Source: Ophiosphaerella korrae (Eukaryota; Ascomycota; Dothideomycetes; Pleosporales; Phaeosphaeriaceae). Taken from it: DNA of 64,000 nucleotides. The DNA is taken from the NCBI GenBank assembly GCA_028456385.1, contig JALNQF010000181.1, forward strand, positions 1 to 64,000, given 5' to 3'. The notes under the pieces were generated by a model. It was not told the DNA's origin and searched no databases. It worked only from the letters and a program-made list of their open reading frames with translations. Below, piece after piece: positions 34,701-44,624 of the stretch (the first letter of the stretch is position 1; each line of letters begins with the position of its first letter). The position numbers and the translations under genes are program-made.

Positions 34701-35851
34701 TCAAAATTATAAAGCTAGAGAAAATATGATTATAGATAAGTACTGATTAATAGGATTCACAGAAGGAGATGCGACTTTTAGTTCAAATAAACTAAAACCA
34801 AAAATAAAATATGAAAATCATATAAAAGAATTAGAATTATTTAAAAGTATTGTAAATTACTTAAAACATGGTAATTTATATACATCCGATAAAAAGTCAG
34901 CTGGTTCTGTAATATTAGAAATAAATAATATAAATATTTTAATGAACAGAATAATACCTATTTTTTCTAAAGGTATGTTGACTAAAAAATCTTTAGACTT
35001 TGAAGATTGATCTATGATAGTTAAAATTACTTATTATGGGTATCATACTTTAGATGAAGGTAAAGAATTAATTCATCTCATTAAATCTAATATGAATAAT
35101 TTTAGATTAAATCCTGATTTTCTTACAAACTATGATCAAAATAAAGCGTTAATCAAGGAAAAGTTAAATTATCTATTATCGTTGACAAGTCCTTATGAAA
35201 TAAAAGAGGGAATTTTATTTTTAAGAGGTACTGATAAATTAGTGTCGAAATTTTTTAAAATAAAAGTAGAAGATACTAATGGTAAGGTACAATATTTTAC
35301 TAGTATATCAGAGTGTAGCTTAAATCTTAACATACCTAGTAAAATGATTAAAAATTCTTTATTATCAGGTATTCCCTATAAAAATTACACGATTAATTTT
35401 GATACTATTATTGAATAGAGTTGACAGAAAACGGGGTAAATTGCATGGAACTCCTACTTCACCATTCATATGTGTTTATGTAGGACAATATGCAGCCAAG
35501 CATATATTAAATAAAATTAAAAGGAATATATGAAGGTTCAACGACTAGTAGGTGAGTACTTTATTTACAATAAGCCTGCCACGAAAACCCTGCAATCATT
35601 TATTGATTGATGACATAGTCTGAACCCTTTTGAAAAGAAAGGGAGGTAAGGGATAAAGAGCCCTTACGATAACAATTGTTGTACATGTAATGATTGGTAC
35701 GGCATTTTTAGCTGTGGGTCTATGGCGTGTATTAGCTTATCATTTAACTAATAATCACCATCTAGGATTAGAAGCCGGTATTCTTTACTGACATTTCGTA
35801 GATGTTGTATGATTGTTTTTATTTGTATCTATATATTATTGAGGATCTTAA
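28795..35851 (+). CDS. cox3: Cytochrome c oxidase subunit 3, five exons
   Basis: Exons 28795-29013, 31077-31190, 32579-32876, 34184-34192 and 35682-35851; 269 residues, the normal length. A seven-helix core subunit of complex IV. Blocks in order: [73 protein letters not shown], then CFYFGTG-FHG-LHVMIGT and HFVDVVWLFL. Exon 4 is 9 nt (TCCACGGAT) and supplies part of FHGL. Each border ends the exon in T and the intron in G. The last 50 nt overlap another frame that leads into the 456-codon ORF. Confidence 0.93.
29014..30776 (+). pseudogene. LAGLIDADG endonuclease split by an insertion
   Basis: The N-terminal part reads from exon 1 to the start of the first LAGLIDADG helix (GYYLAGLLE, about 29160-29184) and then loses homology. 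The second half of that motif and the rest resume at about 30015 ([36 protein letters not shown]). The second motif [12 protein letters not shown] and the C-terminus end at TAA 30774. About 830 nt with another endonuclease frame separate the halves, and two stops precede the resumption, so this HEG is dead. Confidence 0.75.
29337..29993 (+). CDS. LAGLIDADG_2-type endonuclease inserted in cox3-i1 HEG
   Basis: About 218 residues from ATG. Resembles the second LAGLIDADG subfamily: an N-terminal part [11 protein letters not shown] then [10 protein letters not shown], and a second motif [16 protein letters not shown] followed by IKLCTKFNN. The usual acidic residues are missing in both helices (SGG for SDG, GAG for DDG), so catalysis is doubtful. 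The frame is open further upstream to about 29190. Appears to have been inserted into the resident HEG. Confidence 0.65.
31191..32578 (+). mobile_element. Group I intron cox3-i2
   Basis: Core at its 5' end: AAATTCCGGGGAAACCCTAAAG, GGCAATCGCGGATC and AGAGCAACGAGTAGACG (31230-31400), the type also in nad2-i1, nad5-i1 and nad1-i2. HEG follows the core. Confidence 0.86.
31275..32481 (+). pseudogene. Broken LAGLIDADG endonuclease in cox3-i2
   Basis: First motif [14 protein letters not shown] is followed by a frameshift in an 8-T run at about 31648. The next frame has an in-frame TAG (about 31757), then intact half-domain text ([18 protein letters not shown]), the second motif [12 protein letters not shown], another stop (TAA about 32131), and a well-kept C-terminal half to TAA 32479. 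The damage is slight, so loss was recent. Confidence 0.85.
32877..33850 (+). CDS. LAGLIDADG homing endonuclease in cox3-i3
   Basis: In frame with cox3 exon 3, about 324 residues. Motifs [12 protein letters not shown] and [12 protein letters not shown]; half-domain text [17 protein letters not shown] and [15 protein letters not shown]. Complete to TAA 33848. Confidence 0.87.
32877..34183 (+). mobile_element. Group I intron cox3-i3
   Basis: Inserted after GGG-T. Core CTCAACGACTAGTAGATGAG and GAAGACATAGTCTGAACC near 34020-34130, behind the HEG. Confidence 0.85.
34193..35418 (+). CDS. LAGLIDADG homing endonuclease in cox3-i4
   Basis: In frame with the 9-nt exon; about 408 residues. Motifs [12 protein letters not shown] and [12 protein letters not shown] (the second has Ala where Gly is usual). 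The C-terminus ([19 protein letters not shown]) resembles a NUMOD1-type DNA-binding tail. Complete to TAG 35416. Confidence 0.83.
34193..35681 (+). mobile_element. Group I intron cox3-i4
   Basis: Inserted 9 nt after cox3-i3. Its core (AAAACGGGGTAAATTGCATG, TTCAACGACTAGTAGGTGAG, GACATAGTCTGAACCC) is a near-duplicate of that of cox3-i3. Confidence 0.85.
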
Positions 35852-35861
35852 TACGAAAAAT

Positions 35862-37172
35862 ATGAGATGGACGTTTTTACATTCATTTTTATTATTATCT
35901 AATTACATTATTTTAAGACGAGATAAATCTATGCTATACTCAATAATAACAATGAGTATTTTATATATATCAACAACTCTGGCCTATAATTATGTATCTC
36001 TTTTATTTTTAGCGAAAGGTATATTTAAAGGAGAATTTATTTTAGGTGAAATTTTACACATATCACCTATAATACATCCAGGTTTTATACTAATAATTTC
36101 TTTTTTAGCCCTTATCTTATACCACGGCTTGTTCTGTGATATAAGATGCATAGCTAATCCAATCATACTTTTCAATTCAACTAATTTACTTAAATCGGGG
36201 TTTTACACTGGAAAAGGAAAAGGAAAAGAAAAACAAATACCGGTTGATACTGAACCAGAACAACCTAAATCCCCACAGTATAGCGATCAAGGTGAAGAAG
36301 ATGAAGAATATAAAAGGAATATTAGTAGAGCCATTGAATTATCTATGCAAGATGATAAAAATGGGGAATCATCTAAACAATATCCACTGAATGATAATAA
36401 TTTATACAGCGAATCACATAAAACATCTCCTTTTAAAAAAGAAAATACACCTATACAAGAAGATTTTTATGTGATGTCTAAATATTTAGAGGAGTGGAAA
36501 GAATTAAAGGATCAATTTAAACGTACTGCTACAGCCCATAACACTTTGAAAATAGCATTAGAGGGTAAAAAAAATAATAATAAATTAGATCCCGGGGGAC
36601 TATACAGCAATAGATTAACGGATATGAAAAAAAATACAAACGAATTAAACCTACGAATTAGAGAGATTGAATATAAGTTATACCAAAATGGAACGGACCC
36701 CTACTTATATCTTGTAAATTCAGGATCTGAATATTCATCTAGTAACCCCCCTTCTCGTTCGTCTTCGTGTTCTGATACTAGACCAACTAAAAAGACTAAG
36801 TATTCAGACTCTGATAATAAATTCAGTATAATTTTAGGGTTGTCAACTTATAAATTGAATCTAGATATTTTAATGTTAGTTCGGTTTTTATCGACATTGC
36901 TTCCAGCAATTTATTTTTTATGTATAGAATTAAACATAGTTCCTGATATTCGATTATATTTTATTGACATTACTCTTACAGAATTATTCAGTATTTTTTT
37001 AATAATTCATACAGTTAAGTTAGTACACAAATTAAAAAAAACTATTATGATTCTTTATGATTGCTATTTAAGCAAAGATTACTTTACTATATACGTAAAT
37101 GTGTATTTATCCATTATTTTGATATTATTTTATATTAGTAAATATACTGATATTTATATCTTATATTTCTAA
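35862..37172 (+). CDS. Chimeric membrane ORF with nad2-like N-terminus
   Basis: 436 residues from the ATG at 35862 just after cox3; the frame is open from an ATG at 35802, overlapping cox3. Residues about 10-95 parallel nad2 (LLLSNYIILRRDKSMLYS against [18 protein letters not shown], then SLLFLAKGI). A hydrophilic, charged middle follows (KGKGKEKQ, EEDEEYKRN, Ser-rich stretches), including ISRAIELSMQDD, which resembles a ubiquitin-interacting-type motif but may be coincidence. The C-terminal 110 residues form three or four membrane helices. Not recognised as a known protein. A repeat copy (E2) starts 100 nt after the stop. Possibly a product of cox3-nad2 junction duplication plus foreign sequence. 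Confidence 0.65.
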   Translation: MRWTFLHSFLLLSNYIILRRDKSMLYSIITMSILYISTTLAYNYVSLLFLAKGIFKGEFILGEILHISPIIHPGFILIISFLALILYHGLFCDIRCIANPIILFNSTNLLKSGFYTGKGKGKEKQIPVDTEPEQPKSPQYSDQGEEDEEYKRNISRAIELSMQDDKNGESSKQYPLNDNNLYSESHKTSPFKKENTPIQEDFYVMSKYLEEWKELKDQFKRTATAHNTLKIALEGKKNNNKLDPGGLYSNRLTDMKKNTNELNLRIREIEYKLYQNGTDPYLYLVNSGSEYSSSNPPSRSSSCSDTRPTKKTKYSDSDNKFSIILGLSTYKLNLDILMLVRFLSTLLPAIYFLCIELNIVPDIRLYFIDITLTELFSIFLIIHTVKLVHKLKKTIMILYDCYLSKDYFTIYVNVYLSIILILFYISKYTDIYILYF

Positions 37173-38063
37173 TATTCACTACATCCTAAGAATTCATTAT
37201 ATTCATTAAAAGGATAATTTTAACTTTTTTTCTAAAATAATTCATAAATAAAATATTTCATAAATAAAAATTAACTTGTTATAAATATTGTGTAACAAAC
37301 CCCGGTAGATAGTTATTATTTATCTAGCTGGAAAATTGCAATCACATAAGTGTTCTATATTCGCATAAGTTTACTACTTAATGGAGTTTATGTCAATAAA
37401 GTAGACCCGTTAGGATATCTTTGCTTGCGTTTGATATACTCGTTATTAAATAGAATAAACCGAGAGGTAAGTGTTCTATATTCACATAAGTTTACTACTT
37501 AATAGAGTTTATATCAGTAAAGCAACCTGTAAGGCTATTAACGCCTTGCTTGCTTTACCACTTAACTGGTTTTCTTAGTTTTCTAAGTAAATAGTGAGAC
37601 AATTTATCTTAAAAACAAGTTTAATACTAATTAGTATAACAAATGTTCTTATATGTATCAAGAATTCATCGTATTCTTAAAATTTTTACTAGTAATTTTT
37701 TTTTCTATCTTCCCTTTATACAAATAACCCATAATATATTTCATGACTTATATGCGAAAATATGGAAAAGAGTTTAATATACTAAACACTAATTATATTA
37801 CATAAAACACTAAAATATAAGGTAATTATAAACGGGATGTAATAAAAAAAGTTATTTTATGCGTATTCTAAAGAATGATTTACTAGAACAGATCCTTACA
37901 ACAAATCTTATAAATCTTTAATTAGTTACGATATTGTAGTAAATAAATTCATTTTAAGTTAGACTCTAAACGAGAAATGGAACTTTTGTATTAAAAGGTT
38001 GAATAAGTAGTAATATAGTTGTAGGATTAACACAGCATATTTTATATCAGAACTGTATGGGAT
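37173..38063. other. Spacer with repeats
   Basis: Holds repeat copy E2 (37272-37350) and a tandem duplication of about 70 nt in a 121-nt period (37348 and 37469, starting AAGTGTTCTATATTC). No gene is seen in 37620-38063. Confidence 0.6.
37272..37350 (+). repeat. Structured 3' repeat, truncated copy E2
   Basis: Matches the first half of E1. TTGTTAT/TGTAACAA and a hairpin TAGATA/TATCTA are present, the latter with a sequence different from E1 but still paired. The second half is replaced by unrelated sequence. Confidence 0.7.
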
Positions 38064-38275
38064 TATAATACTCACTCCTATTATAATTCTTAAAAAAAGG
38101 AAAATTTAGATGAAAAATAAAACATAGTATCCTTTTTGGGTATTTCCTTATTTCGTTTTTCCTAATATCTTTCCTTATTTCGTGTTTTTTAAACACAAAA
38201 AAGAAATTAGCTCAATGGGTAGAGCATCCGTTTTACACGCGGCAGGTTAAGTGTTCAAATCACTTATTTCTTGTA
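38064..38275 (+). repeat. Direct repeat 1, copy A (partner 55564-55775)
   Basis: About 210 nt nearly identical to 55564-55775, ending in trnV. Just before it, ATCAGAACTGTAT echoes the last codons of the nad5 tail (ICQNCN), so the copied piece originally followed that tail. Confidence 0.88.
38201..38273 (+). tRNA. trnV: tRNA-Val (UAC), second copy
   Basis: Same acceptor, anticodon loop TTTACAC and stems as the minus-strand trnV at 9921, with changes only in the D loop (ATGGG for TTGG) and the T loop (TTCAAAT). Looks functional. Confidence 0.85.
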
Positions 38276-38515
38276 ATTATTTAGAGATCGGGAATGGTTT
38301 AATAAATGTAAAAAATTGACTCTATAAACATTAATTTTCATAGTTATGTGTTTAATGACAAAATAATATGTGCAACAAAATTATTATAATTTACAGATAT
38401 ATAATTTAAAAGATATTAATTCATAGTAATGTATTGTACACCATGCAGTGTATAATGACATTATTACTTAAAAGCATTCTTAAACTTAATATACCAATAT
38501 TTTTAACAACTTCCC

Positions 38516-39835
38516 ATGAGTTATATAACTCCATTTAAAAAATTCCTGTTTATATATCTAAATTTTCATAAACAATTTTTGGCTGCTTTAACAAATATTA
38601 TAACCATATTATCTAATAAAAAACGAGATATACTAAATATATCTAACAAAAAACATTATCTAAGGGTGTGTAATCAAAGACACATACTACATATGTATAA
38701 TAATCCATACGTTATTGGCTTTAGTATTCCCGTGTTATTTAGTGTTTATCCAGCAGCAACCTTAGATTGTGTTTATCCTGCAGCAATCTTAGATGCTGTG
38801 CACTATTCAGTATCAACACTCATTTATTCTTTCGATTTTAGTGTAATTAATTGTGATGCAAGTAAAGGTTGAGGATCGTACTTACAAAACAACACTTATA
38901 ATACAATGATTACTGGGATTGTAGCATTATTCTGAATACTCCTCGCAAACCTGGTTATTCAAAATAGATACCATATAAAAGACTATTTTGATAAAACCGG
39001 GAAAGATAAACTGATTAACTTCATTTACTGAATATATATTATTATAAGAATATGTACAATTAAATATTCTATATATTATCTATACTTATTTTTTGTTTTA
39101 TTGTGTACAATTTACGATGTTATAGCTCATTGTGATTTTAGTAATCCTTTTGTAGAATATGCTTTTTCAACTTTAGATTCTCCTTTAGAAATACCCGATA
39201 TCGATAAATTAAATCACGATGTATCTTCAAGTTCTACAGGTGACGGTTGAAATGGTAATTTTAACGATAGTGGTGGTACTCAAAATGGCCCCGGATTTAC
39301 AGGTCAACCCCCCATAAACGATCCCCATTTCACAGGTGGGCTATTTCCTAATAATGGTCCCACTATAAACTATATCAATTTAAATGGTGGCCAATTTTAT
39401 AATAATGGTTCTCATTTCACCGGGGGAGAAGGGTTAAGACCTAGTGTTTTTAAGCCGAACTGAAAGTTCATTGAACCTACTCCATATAAAGAGCCAGTAC
39501 CTGTGGTTGGGCAATGTGATAAACCTCCTACTGATTTTACTTTTGCTGGACACGGTGATAAACTTAATAGCTTTAATACCTATAGCCTTAGAGATGGTTA
39601 TGTGGACATTTGTGATAGAACTAGGGGTAGGGGGGATTGTCATAACTGAAACAATAGAAACATATGGGGGGTAAACAAACACAATGGTGTTTGTTATAAT
39701 TGTAAACAAGATATAAATGGACAATACCATGCGTGTGATTATTGTTTTAGACATATCTGTGGAAACTGTAATAATTCATTTGGTAAATTTGCTACAAAAG
39801 TTTTCTGCGGGAATTTGGGAAAACCTAACTGCTAG
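38516..39835 (+). CDS. Cys-rich membrane ORF, duplicate of the nad5 tail
   Basis: 439 residues with TGA as Trp. The first 85 residues are unrecognised. From IYP-like sequence ([15 protein letters not shown]) to about residue 250 it is almost identical to the nad5 C-terminal tail: a nad4-like end, [17 protein letters not shown], two or three membrane helices and [15 protein letters not shown]. Then it diverges into a Gly/Asn/Pro-rich stretch with HFTGG repeats and a Cys-rich C-terminus, C-x2-C-x10-C-x2-C-x4-C-x2-C (CYNCKQDINGQYHACDYC and on), which could bind zinc. Function unknown. Repeat E3 follows 172 nt after the stop. Confidence 0.7.
38777..39275 (+). repeat. Direct repeat 2, copy A (partner 54804-55302)
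   Basis: About 500 nt with only scattered differences from 54804-55302, in the same reading frame in both copies. Confidence 0.92.
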
Positions 39836-41150
39836 AATATTTTATACCTTTTGCTGATGTTGTACGATTATAATTACTTACACAGTTCTATGCCTATTTT
39901 TGTAGAATGTATCTTTAGATACATTTTTATCTTTATTACAAAAACAATAGTAATAAATTGACTAAAGTAAAAAGTTTTTCCAAAAAAAATCATTTTTCTT
40001 TTACAATTAACTTGTTATGAATGGTAATGCTTTTATCAGATAGTATAAAAAATCCCAGCCTATGCATAAGATTATTTACTGGAAAAATTGTAATTACATA
40101 ATGTAAAGAGCCATTACACAGTGTAAACAGCAATTAAGCGAGAAGAGTAAAAAGAGTTTACTAAAGCCCATTAAAAAAAGGAAATAAAGTAGTTCACTAA
40201 AAATTAGATTAGAGTATATAATTAGCCAGTAATCCATAGAATTCAATGATTTTAAGCTTTAATCGTTTAATCACATTAAACTTTTCAAAATTAGTGGTTT
40301 TATTTCAAACTATTTTACAAATAATTATAGTAGATATTTACTAAATAATGAAAATTTTTTGTAGATGGTTATTATAGCGGTAATATATTTTAATCATATT
40401 CGTAATATATCTTAATGATGGTCGTAAGATTTATTCATAACAGTATTATTGCAAAATAGTACAAAGATATTTTTACTAGCGTAATATCTTATAAAAATAG
40501 CTATGGAAAATAAAACGTTAAGAAGAAAAATAGGGATGTACTTAATGTTAAAGCTAGGATAATAGAATCAGAAAAGAGAAGAAAGCTGAAATAGAACCCA
40601 AAGTGAAATTCTACAGGAAAAAGAAGCTGAGAAAACATATTAGCTATAGAGCGTGCCAATATTACACGAAGAGAGGATAGTATAGAACCAATGGTCAAGT
40701 TCTGTACTACTCAGAAGAAAAAGATTAGAGAAATGTATATTGTTAAATTCGCAGTACAAAAAATGAAAAAAGGATGAGTTTAAGGTGCAAGAAAAATCAT
40801 AATACCTATTATGCCCCCAGAAAAGATAGAACAAATAAAAAAAAAATTACGTTCTTAAAATACATTAAACAAAATGTAAAGACAAAAAAGAGCCTTCAAA
40901 AATTAGAAATTTAACATTGTAATCTAAGTTCCTGTTCCTAGTTTAGACGATGTGCATTGTTGAGTATTTACACTTATGGATTGTTTTGATATTAAGTCCT
41001 ATTATAAACCGTTTTACCAAGAATTTATTATCTTATTATACATACCGTATAGTTTAAATGTAGGTATGTTACATAACCATTCTATACAAAATAGGGGTAC
41101 TTATTTTGTCTAAATAAAATTTTATAAAGTATTTAGTAGAAAACTAAAAT
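39836..41150. other. Spacer with repeat E3
   Basis: E3 lies at 40008-40170. At 40500-40860 the plus strand is purine-rich with an internal imperfect repeat (GAACCCAAAGTGAAATTCTA against GAACCAATGGTCAAGTTCTG) and reads as a Lys/Arg-rich broken frame; the minus-strand frames there have no recognisable content. Nothing else is identified. Confidence 0.55.
40008..40170 (+). repeat. Structured 3' repeat, copy E3
   Basis: Aligns with E1 and E4 over its whole length (TAACTTGTTATGA, ATCCCAG, TAATTACATAATGTAAAGAGC, GAGAAGA, TAAAGCCCA). It carries an extra TTACAC-type hairpin arm like E4. Located after the 439-codon ORF. Confidence 0.78.
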
Positions 41151-41345
41151 CTTTCTGTGGGTTTGCTTATGCAGATTATAATGTAATACTAGGTTTAACA
41201 ACATTATTATTATATAGGATTGCTGGAATTATTTACTGACATTTCGTTTATGTTCTATCATTGTTCCTATTTGTATCATTGTTCTTATTTGTATCATGGT
41301 TCTTATTTATATTCATCTATTTGTTGAGGATCTTAATGTTAAGCT
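41151..41345 (+). pseudogene. Rearranged cox3 fragment
   Basis: 41151-41212 copies the exon 1 text around [17 protein letters not shown]. It is followed directly by a copy of the gene's last codons (GIIYWHFVYVLSLFLF) up to TTGAGGATCTTAAT. Between them the whole middle of cox3 and all introns are missing. An 18-nt unit (TTGTTCCTATTTGTATCA) is repeated about 2.5 times. It lies just upstream of nad2, as the true cox3 end lies upstream of the nad2-like ORF. Confidence 0.72.
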
Positions 41346-41378
41346 ATTAGATTAACATTTTCAAATCCATTTTTATTA

Positions 41379-41449
41379 AAGAATAATTTAAAGGAAATGG
41401 CTAGTACATTTAATTACTGCTAATGGGAGTTCGAGTCTCTCTGTTCTTA
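41379..41449 (+). tRNA. tRNA-like sequence in front of nad2
   Basis: Acceptor AAGAATA/TGTTCTT (7 bp), D stem ATTT/AAAT, anticodon stem TAGTA/TACTG with an 8-nt loop CATTTAAT, and T arm GGGAG-TTCGAGT-CTCTC. The enlarged loop makes the identity uncertain. It covers the upstream in-frame ATG of nad2 (41423), which argues for the nad2 start at 41453. Confidence 0.4.
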
Positions 41450-41452
41450 AGT

Positions 41453-44400
41453 ATGCTATTGAACTCACTAATATTTTTACTATTATCTAATTCCATTACT
41501 TCAAGACGAGATAAATCTATACTATACTCAAGAATAACGATTACTATTTTACTTATATCAACTTTTATTGCTTATAATAACTTATCTCTTTTATTTTTAG
41601 CGAAAGGTATAGGAATATTTGGAGGTTTATTCCATACTACTGCCACCACGAATACTTTTCATGTTTTTATCTTTTTAATTAGTAGTGTTATCCTATTGTT
41701 AACTTCATTTTATCCTAGAAAAGTCTGATTAAAAGATTATAGCTCATTCTATAGAATTGTATTTACTAAGTTAGTCTATTACGAAAGTATAATTACAAAT
41801 AAAATGGGAGAACAGTTTAAAATTATTGAATATTCTTTAATAATTTTATTTATTGTTACAGGAAGTGTTTTTTTAACATCTACAAGTGATTTAGTATCTA
41901 TTTTCCTGTCGATAGAACTACAAAGTTATGGACTGTATTTGTTATCAACAATATATAGAGATTCAGAACCAGCTACATCAGGGGGTCTTATGTATTTTTT
42001 ACTAGGTGGATTATCATCTTGTTTTATATTATTAAGTACAGCTTTACTTTATGCAAACTCTGGTACTACAAATTTAGATAGCTTATATATAATAACGAGT
42101 ATCTCAAATGCAAGCAAAGATAGCCTTACAGGTCTACTTTATTGATACAAACCTTATTATATTAACATAAGTTTACTATTTATGGGTGTAGGGTTTTTAT
42201 TTAAAGTTTCCGCCGCACCTTTTCATTTTTGAAGCCCTGAAAGATGATCTGGGAAATCATCGCCAAATATACAGTCATCGTATACGCGGGGCAAACTAGC
42301 AAATTCCGGGGACACCCTAAAGCTTATGATACCAAGCCATAGCCGAAAAGTTATAGGTGGCTGAACTAATTACTCAGAGATGGTAACAAGTCATAAGATG
42401 ATTGAAAAAGAAATGGGCAATCGCGGATCTAAGTCAGTCACTGGATTATCATTATATAAACCACACACTGTAAAAGAGCAACGAGTAGACGCTAATTGAT
42501 ACGGTTTATCGTATTTAAGATGTACTCTATTAGGTTTCGAAAGAAATCGTTCAATAAAAAACCCCTCTTACCAAATTATCCCTACACGACTTTATACAAA
42601 TAGCCATAACACTAAACCAAACTTATCTTCTATTCTTATCCTTCCTTGATTTGTAACAGGATTCACGGATGCAGAAGGATGTTTCATGATTATCGCACGT
42701 AAAAAACCTAGAAGTAAAACAGGTTGAAATATTGAAGCGAATTTTAGTATAAATCTTCACAAAAGAGATGTTAAACTCTTAAATAATATTAAAGATTTTT
42801 TTGGTGGTATTGGACAAGTAAGTAAAGAGAGAAATGGATGCTGTGATTTCACGGTACGTTCTTTAGATCAAATTATAAACGTAATCCTACCCCATTTCGA
42901 TAAATATCCTTTAATAACTCAGAAGCTTGCGGATTATCTTTTATTTAAAGAAGTTGTTATTATGATGAAGCGAGGTGAACATTTAACATCTTCAGGTTTA
43001 AACGTTATTATGAATATTCGAGCTTCTATGAACAGAGGATTGACTCCCGCATTGAAAGAATCTTTCCCTGATCATATTCCTGTGGATAGACCTTTAATTG
43101 ATGCAACAAAGCTACTTCCAATTGATCCTTATTGAATAGCTGGATTTGCTTCTGGAGATGGTTCTTTCATGATGACTTTGAGAACTGATAATGCTTATAC
43201 TGCAGGGGGTCGTGTTGAAATGGCCTTTGTTTTAACTCAACATTCCCGTGATATTCCTCTTATGAAACATTTCGTGGATTATTTTGGATGTGGAGTGTGT
43301 TATAGTTATAAAAAACATGCAGAATATAAGTGTGGTAATTTCAAAGATATACAGGAAAAGATTTTACCATTTTTCATTAAATATCCTATATTAGGGGTTA
43401 AATCACAAGATTTTTCTGATTGAGCAAAGGCTGTTGAAATTATTCGTTCTAAAACTCATACAACTAAAGCTGGGTATGAACAAATTATACAAATTAAGGC
43501 TGGAATGAATAAAGGTAGGCAGAATGTTTAATCGTTTTATATTACTAATTTTACGTCAGAAAATTTTTCACTCTATTTTAGATGGTTTAGTTGTTAGTTT
43601 AGATGTTTTTTTCTATATTCTCTATTTGTATAAAGGTATTTGGATAATTTGTATGATAAATTTTATTTTAAAGGATGTGTACGACGCCATACCTACTATT
43701 GTTACAACTTTTGTAGCTATAATAGCAAAAATATCTATATTTATTTTTCTACTAGAATTAGTTCATTATACAGGTAAATCTATGTTTGATATGGATTTTT
43801 CTTGAACAACAAGTTTATTGTTTAGTTCTCTTTTATCCCTAGTAATAGGTACAGTTGTAGGATTAACACAGTCTAGAATAAAAAGACTTTTTGCCTTTAG
43901 TACTATATCACATGTGGGTTTTATATTATTAGGTTTAAGTATACACACCGTAGAATCAACACAGGCATTTATGTTTTACTTAATACAATATTCTATATCA
44001 AATCTAAATGCTTTTATGCTAATTATTACAATTGGTTATTCTTTATATAGCTATGTTTATAATGCTAACTCAACAGATAATAATGAAGGGGATAATAGTA
44101 AAAAAACTAGTGAGAAAAGTAGTAATGTACATGACAAAAATAACTCTCCTATTCAACTTATTGATCAGTTGAAAGGATATTATTATATAAATCCCCATTT
44201 ATCATTAAGTTTAGCTATAACTTTATTTTCTTTTGCCGGTATACCTCCATTAATCGGATTTTTCGGTAAACAGATGATTTTAAGCGCAGCTATTGATAAC
44301 GGTTACATTTTTATGTCGTTAGTTGCTATACTAACAAGTGTTATAAGTGCTGTTTATTATTTAGCTATAATAAAACAAATCTTTTTTGATAAAAATGATT

Positions 44401-44624
44401 ACACATTAAACGAGGAACTAAAAAGTTACAGTGCAGATGGTTTAATAGCAAAAAAAAATTCAATAGTTAAAGAAATAAGTATAAAAATTAACAATATTGT
44501 TATATCAAGTTCATTGAGTTTATCTATTTCAGTTATAACATTAGTAATCACATTGTTTATTTTTATACCAGAAGAATGATTAAGTTTAGCTAATATATTA
44601 GCATTATTACTTTTTAATATATAA
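41453..44624 (+). CDS. nad2: NADH dehydrogenase subunit 2, two exons
   Basis: Exons 41453-42238 and 43674-44624; 578 residues. A proton-pumping antiporter-like subunit of complex I. Blocks: [18 protein letters not shown] near the N-terminus, [86 protein letters not shown] and [16 protein letters not shown]. The intron splits SP-DVYDAIP. Start chosen at 41453 because the frame upstream overlaps a tRNA-like fold. The stop TAA is followed immediately by the nad3 ATG, the conserved nad2-nad3 pair. Confidence 0.93.
42239..43531 (+). CDS. LAGLIDADG homing endonuclease in nad2-i1
   Basis: Open in frame from nad2 exon 1 through the intron core; the enzyme proper starts near 42600. Motifs [13 protein letters not shown] and [12 protein letters not shown], half-domain text [18 protein letters not shown] and [17 protein letters not shown]. 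Six or more TGA-Trp codons. Complete to TAA 43529. Reading through the catalytic core is typical for this intron class. Confidence 0.86.
42239..43673 (+). mobile_element. Group I intron nad2-i1
   Basis: Core directly after exon 1: AAATTCCGGGGACACCCTAAAG, GGCAATCGCGGATC, AGAGCAACGAGTAGACG. Ends in G before GAT-GTG. Confidence 0.87.

Noticed and set aside
39434..39754. Frames on both strands over the 439-codon ORF
   Set aside because: Shadows of the longer TGA-as-Trp frame, which is continuous and matches the nad5 tail.
40501..40834. Two overlapping minus-strand frames
   Set aside because: They are complements of a purine-rich repeat; no motif. A Lys/Arg-rich plus-strand reading suggested a ribosomal protein remnant, but stops and lack of motifs make this unsupported.
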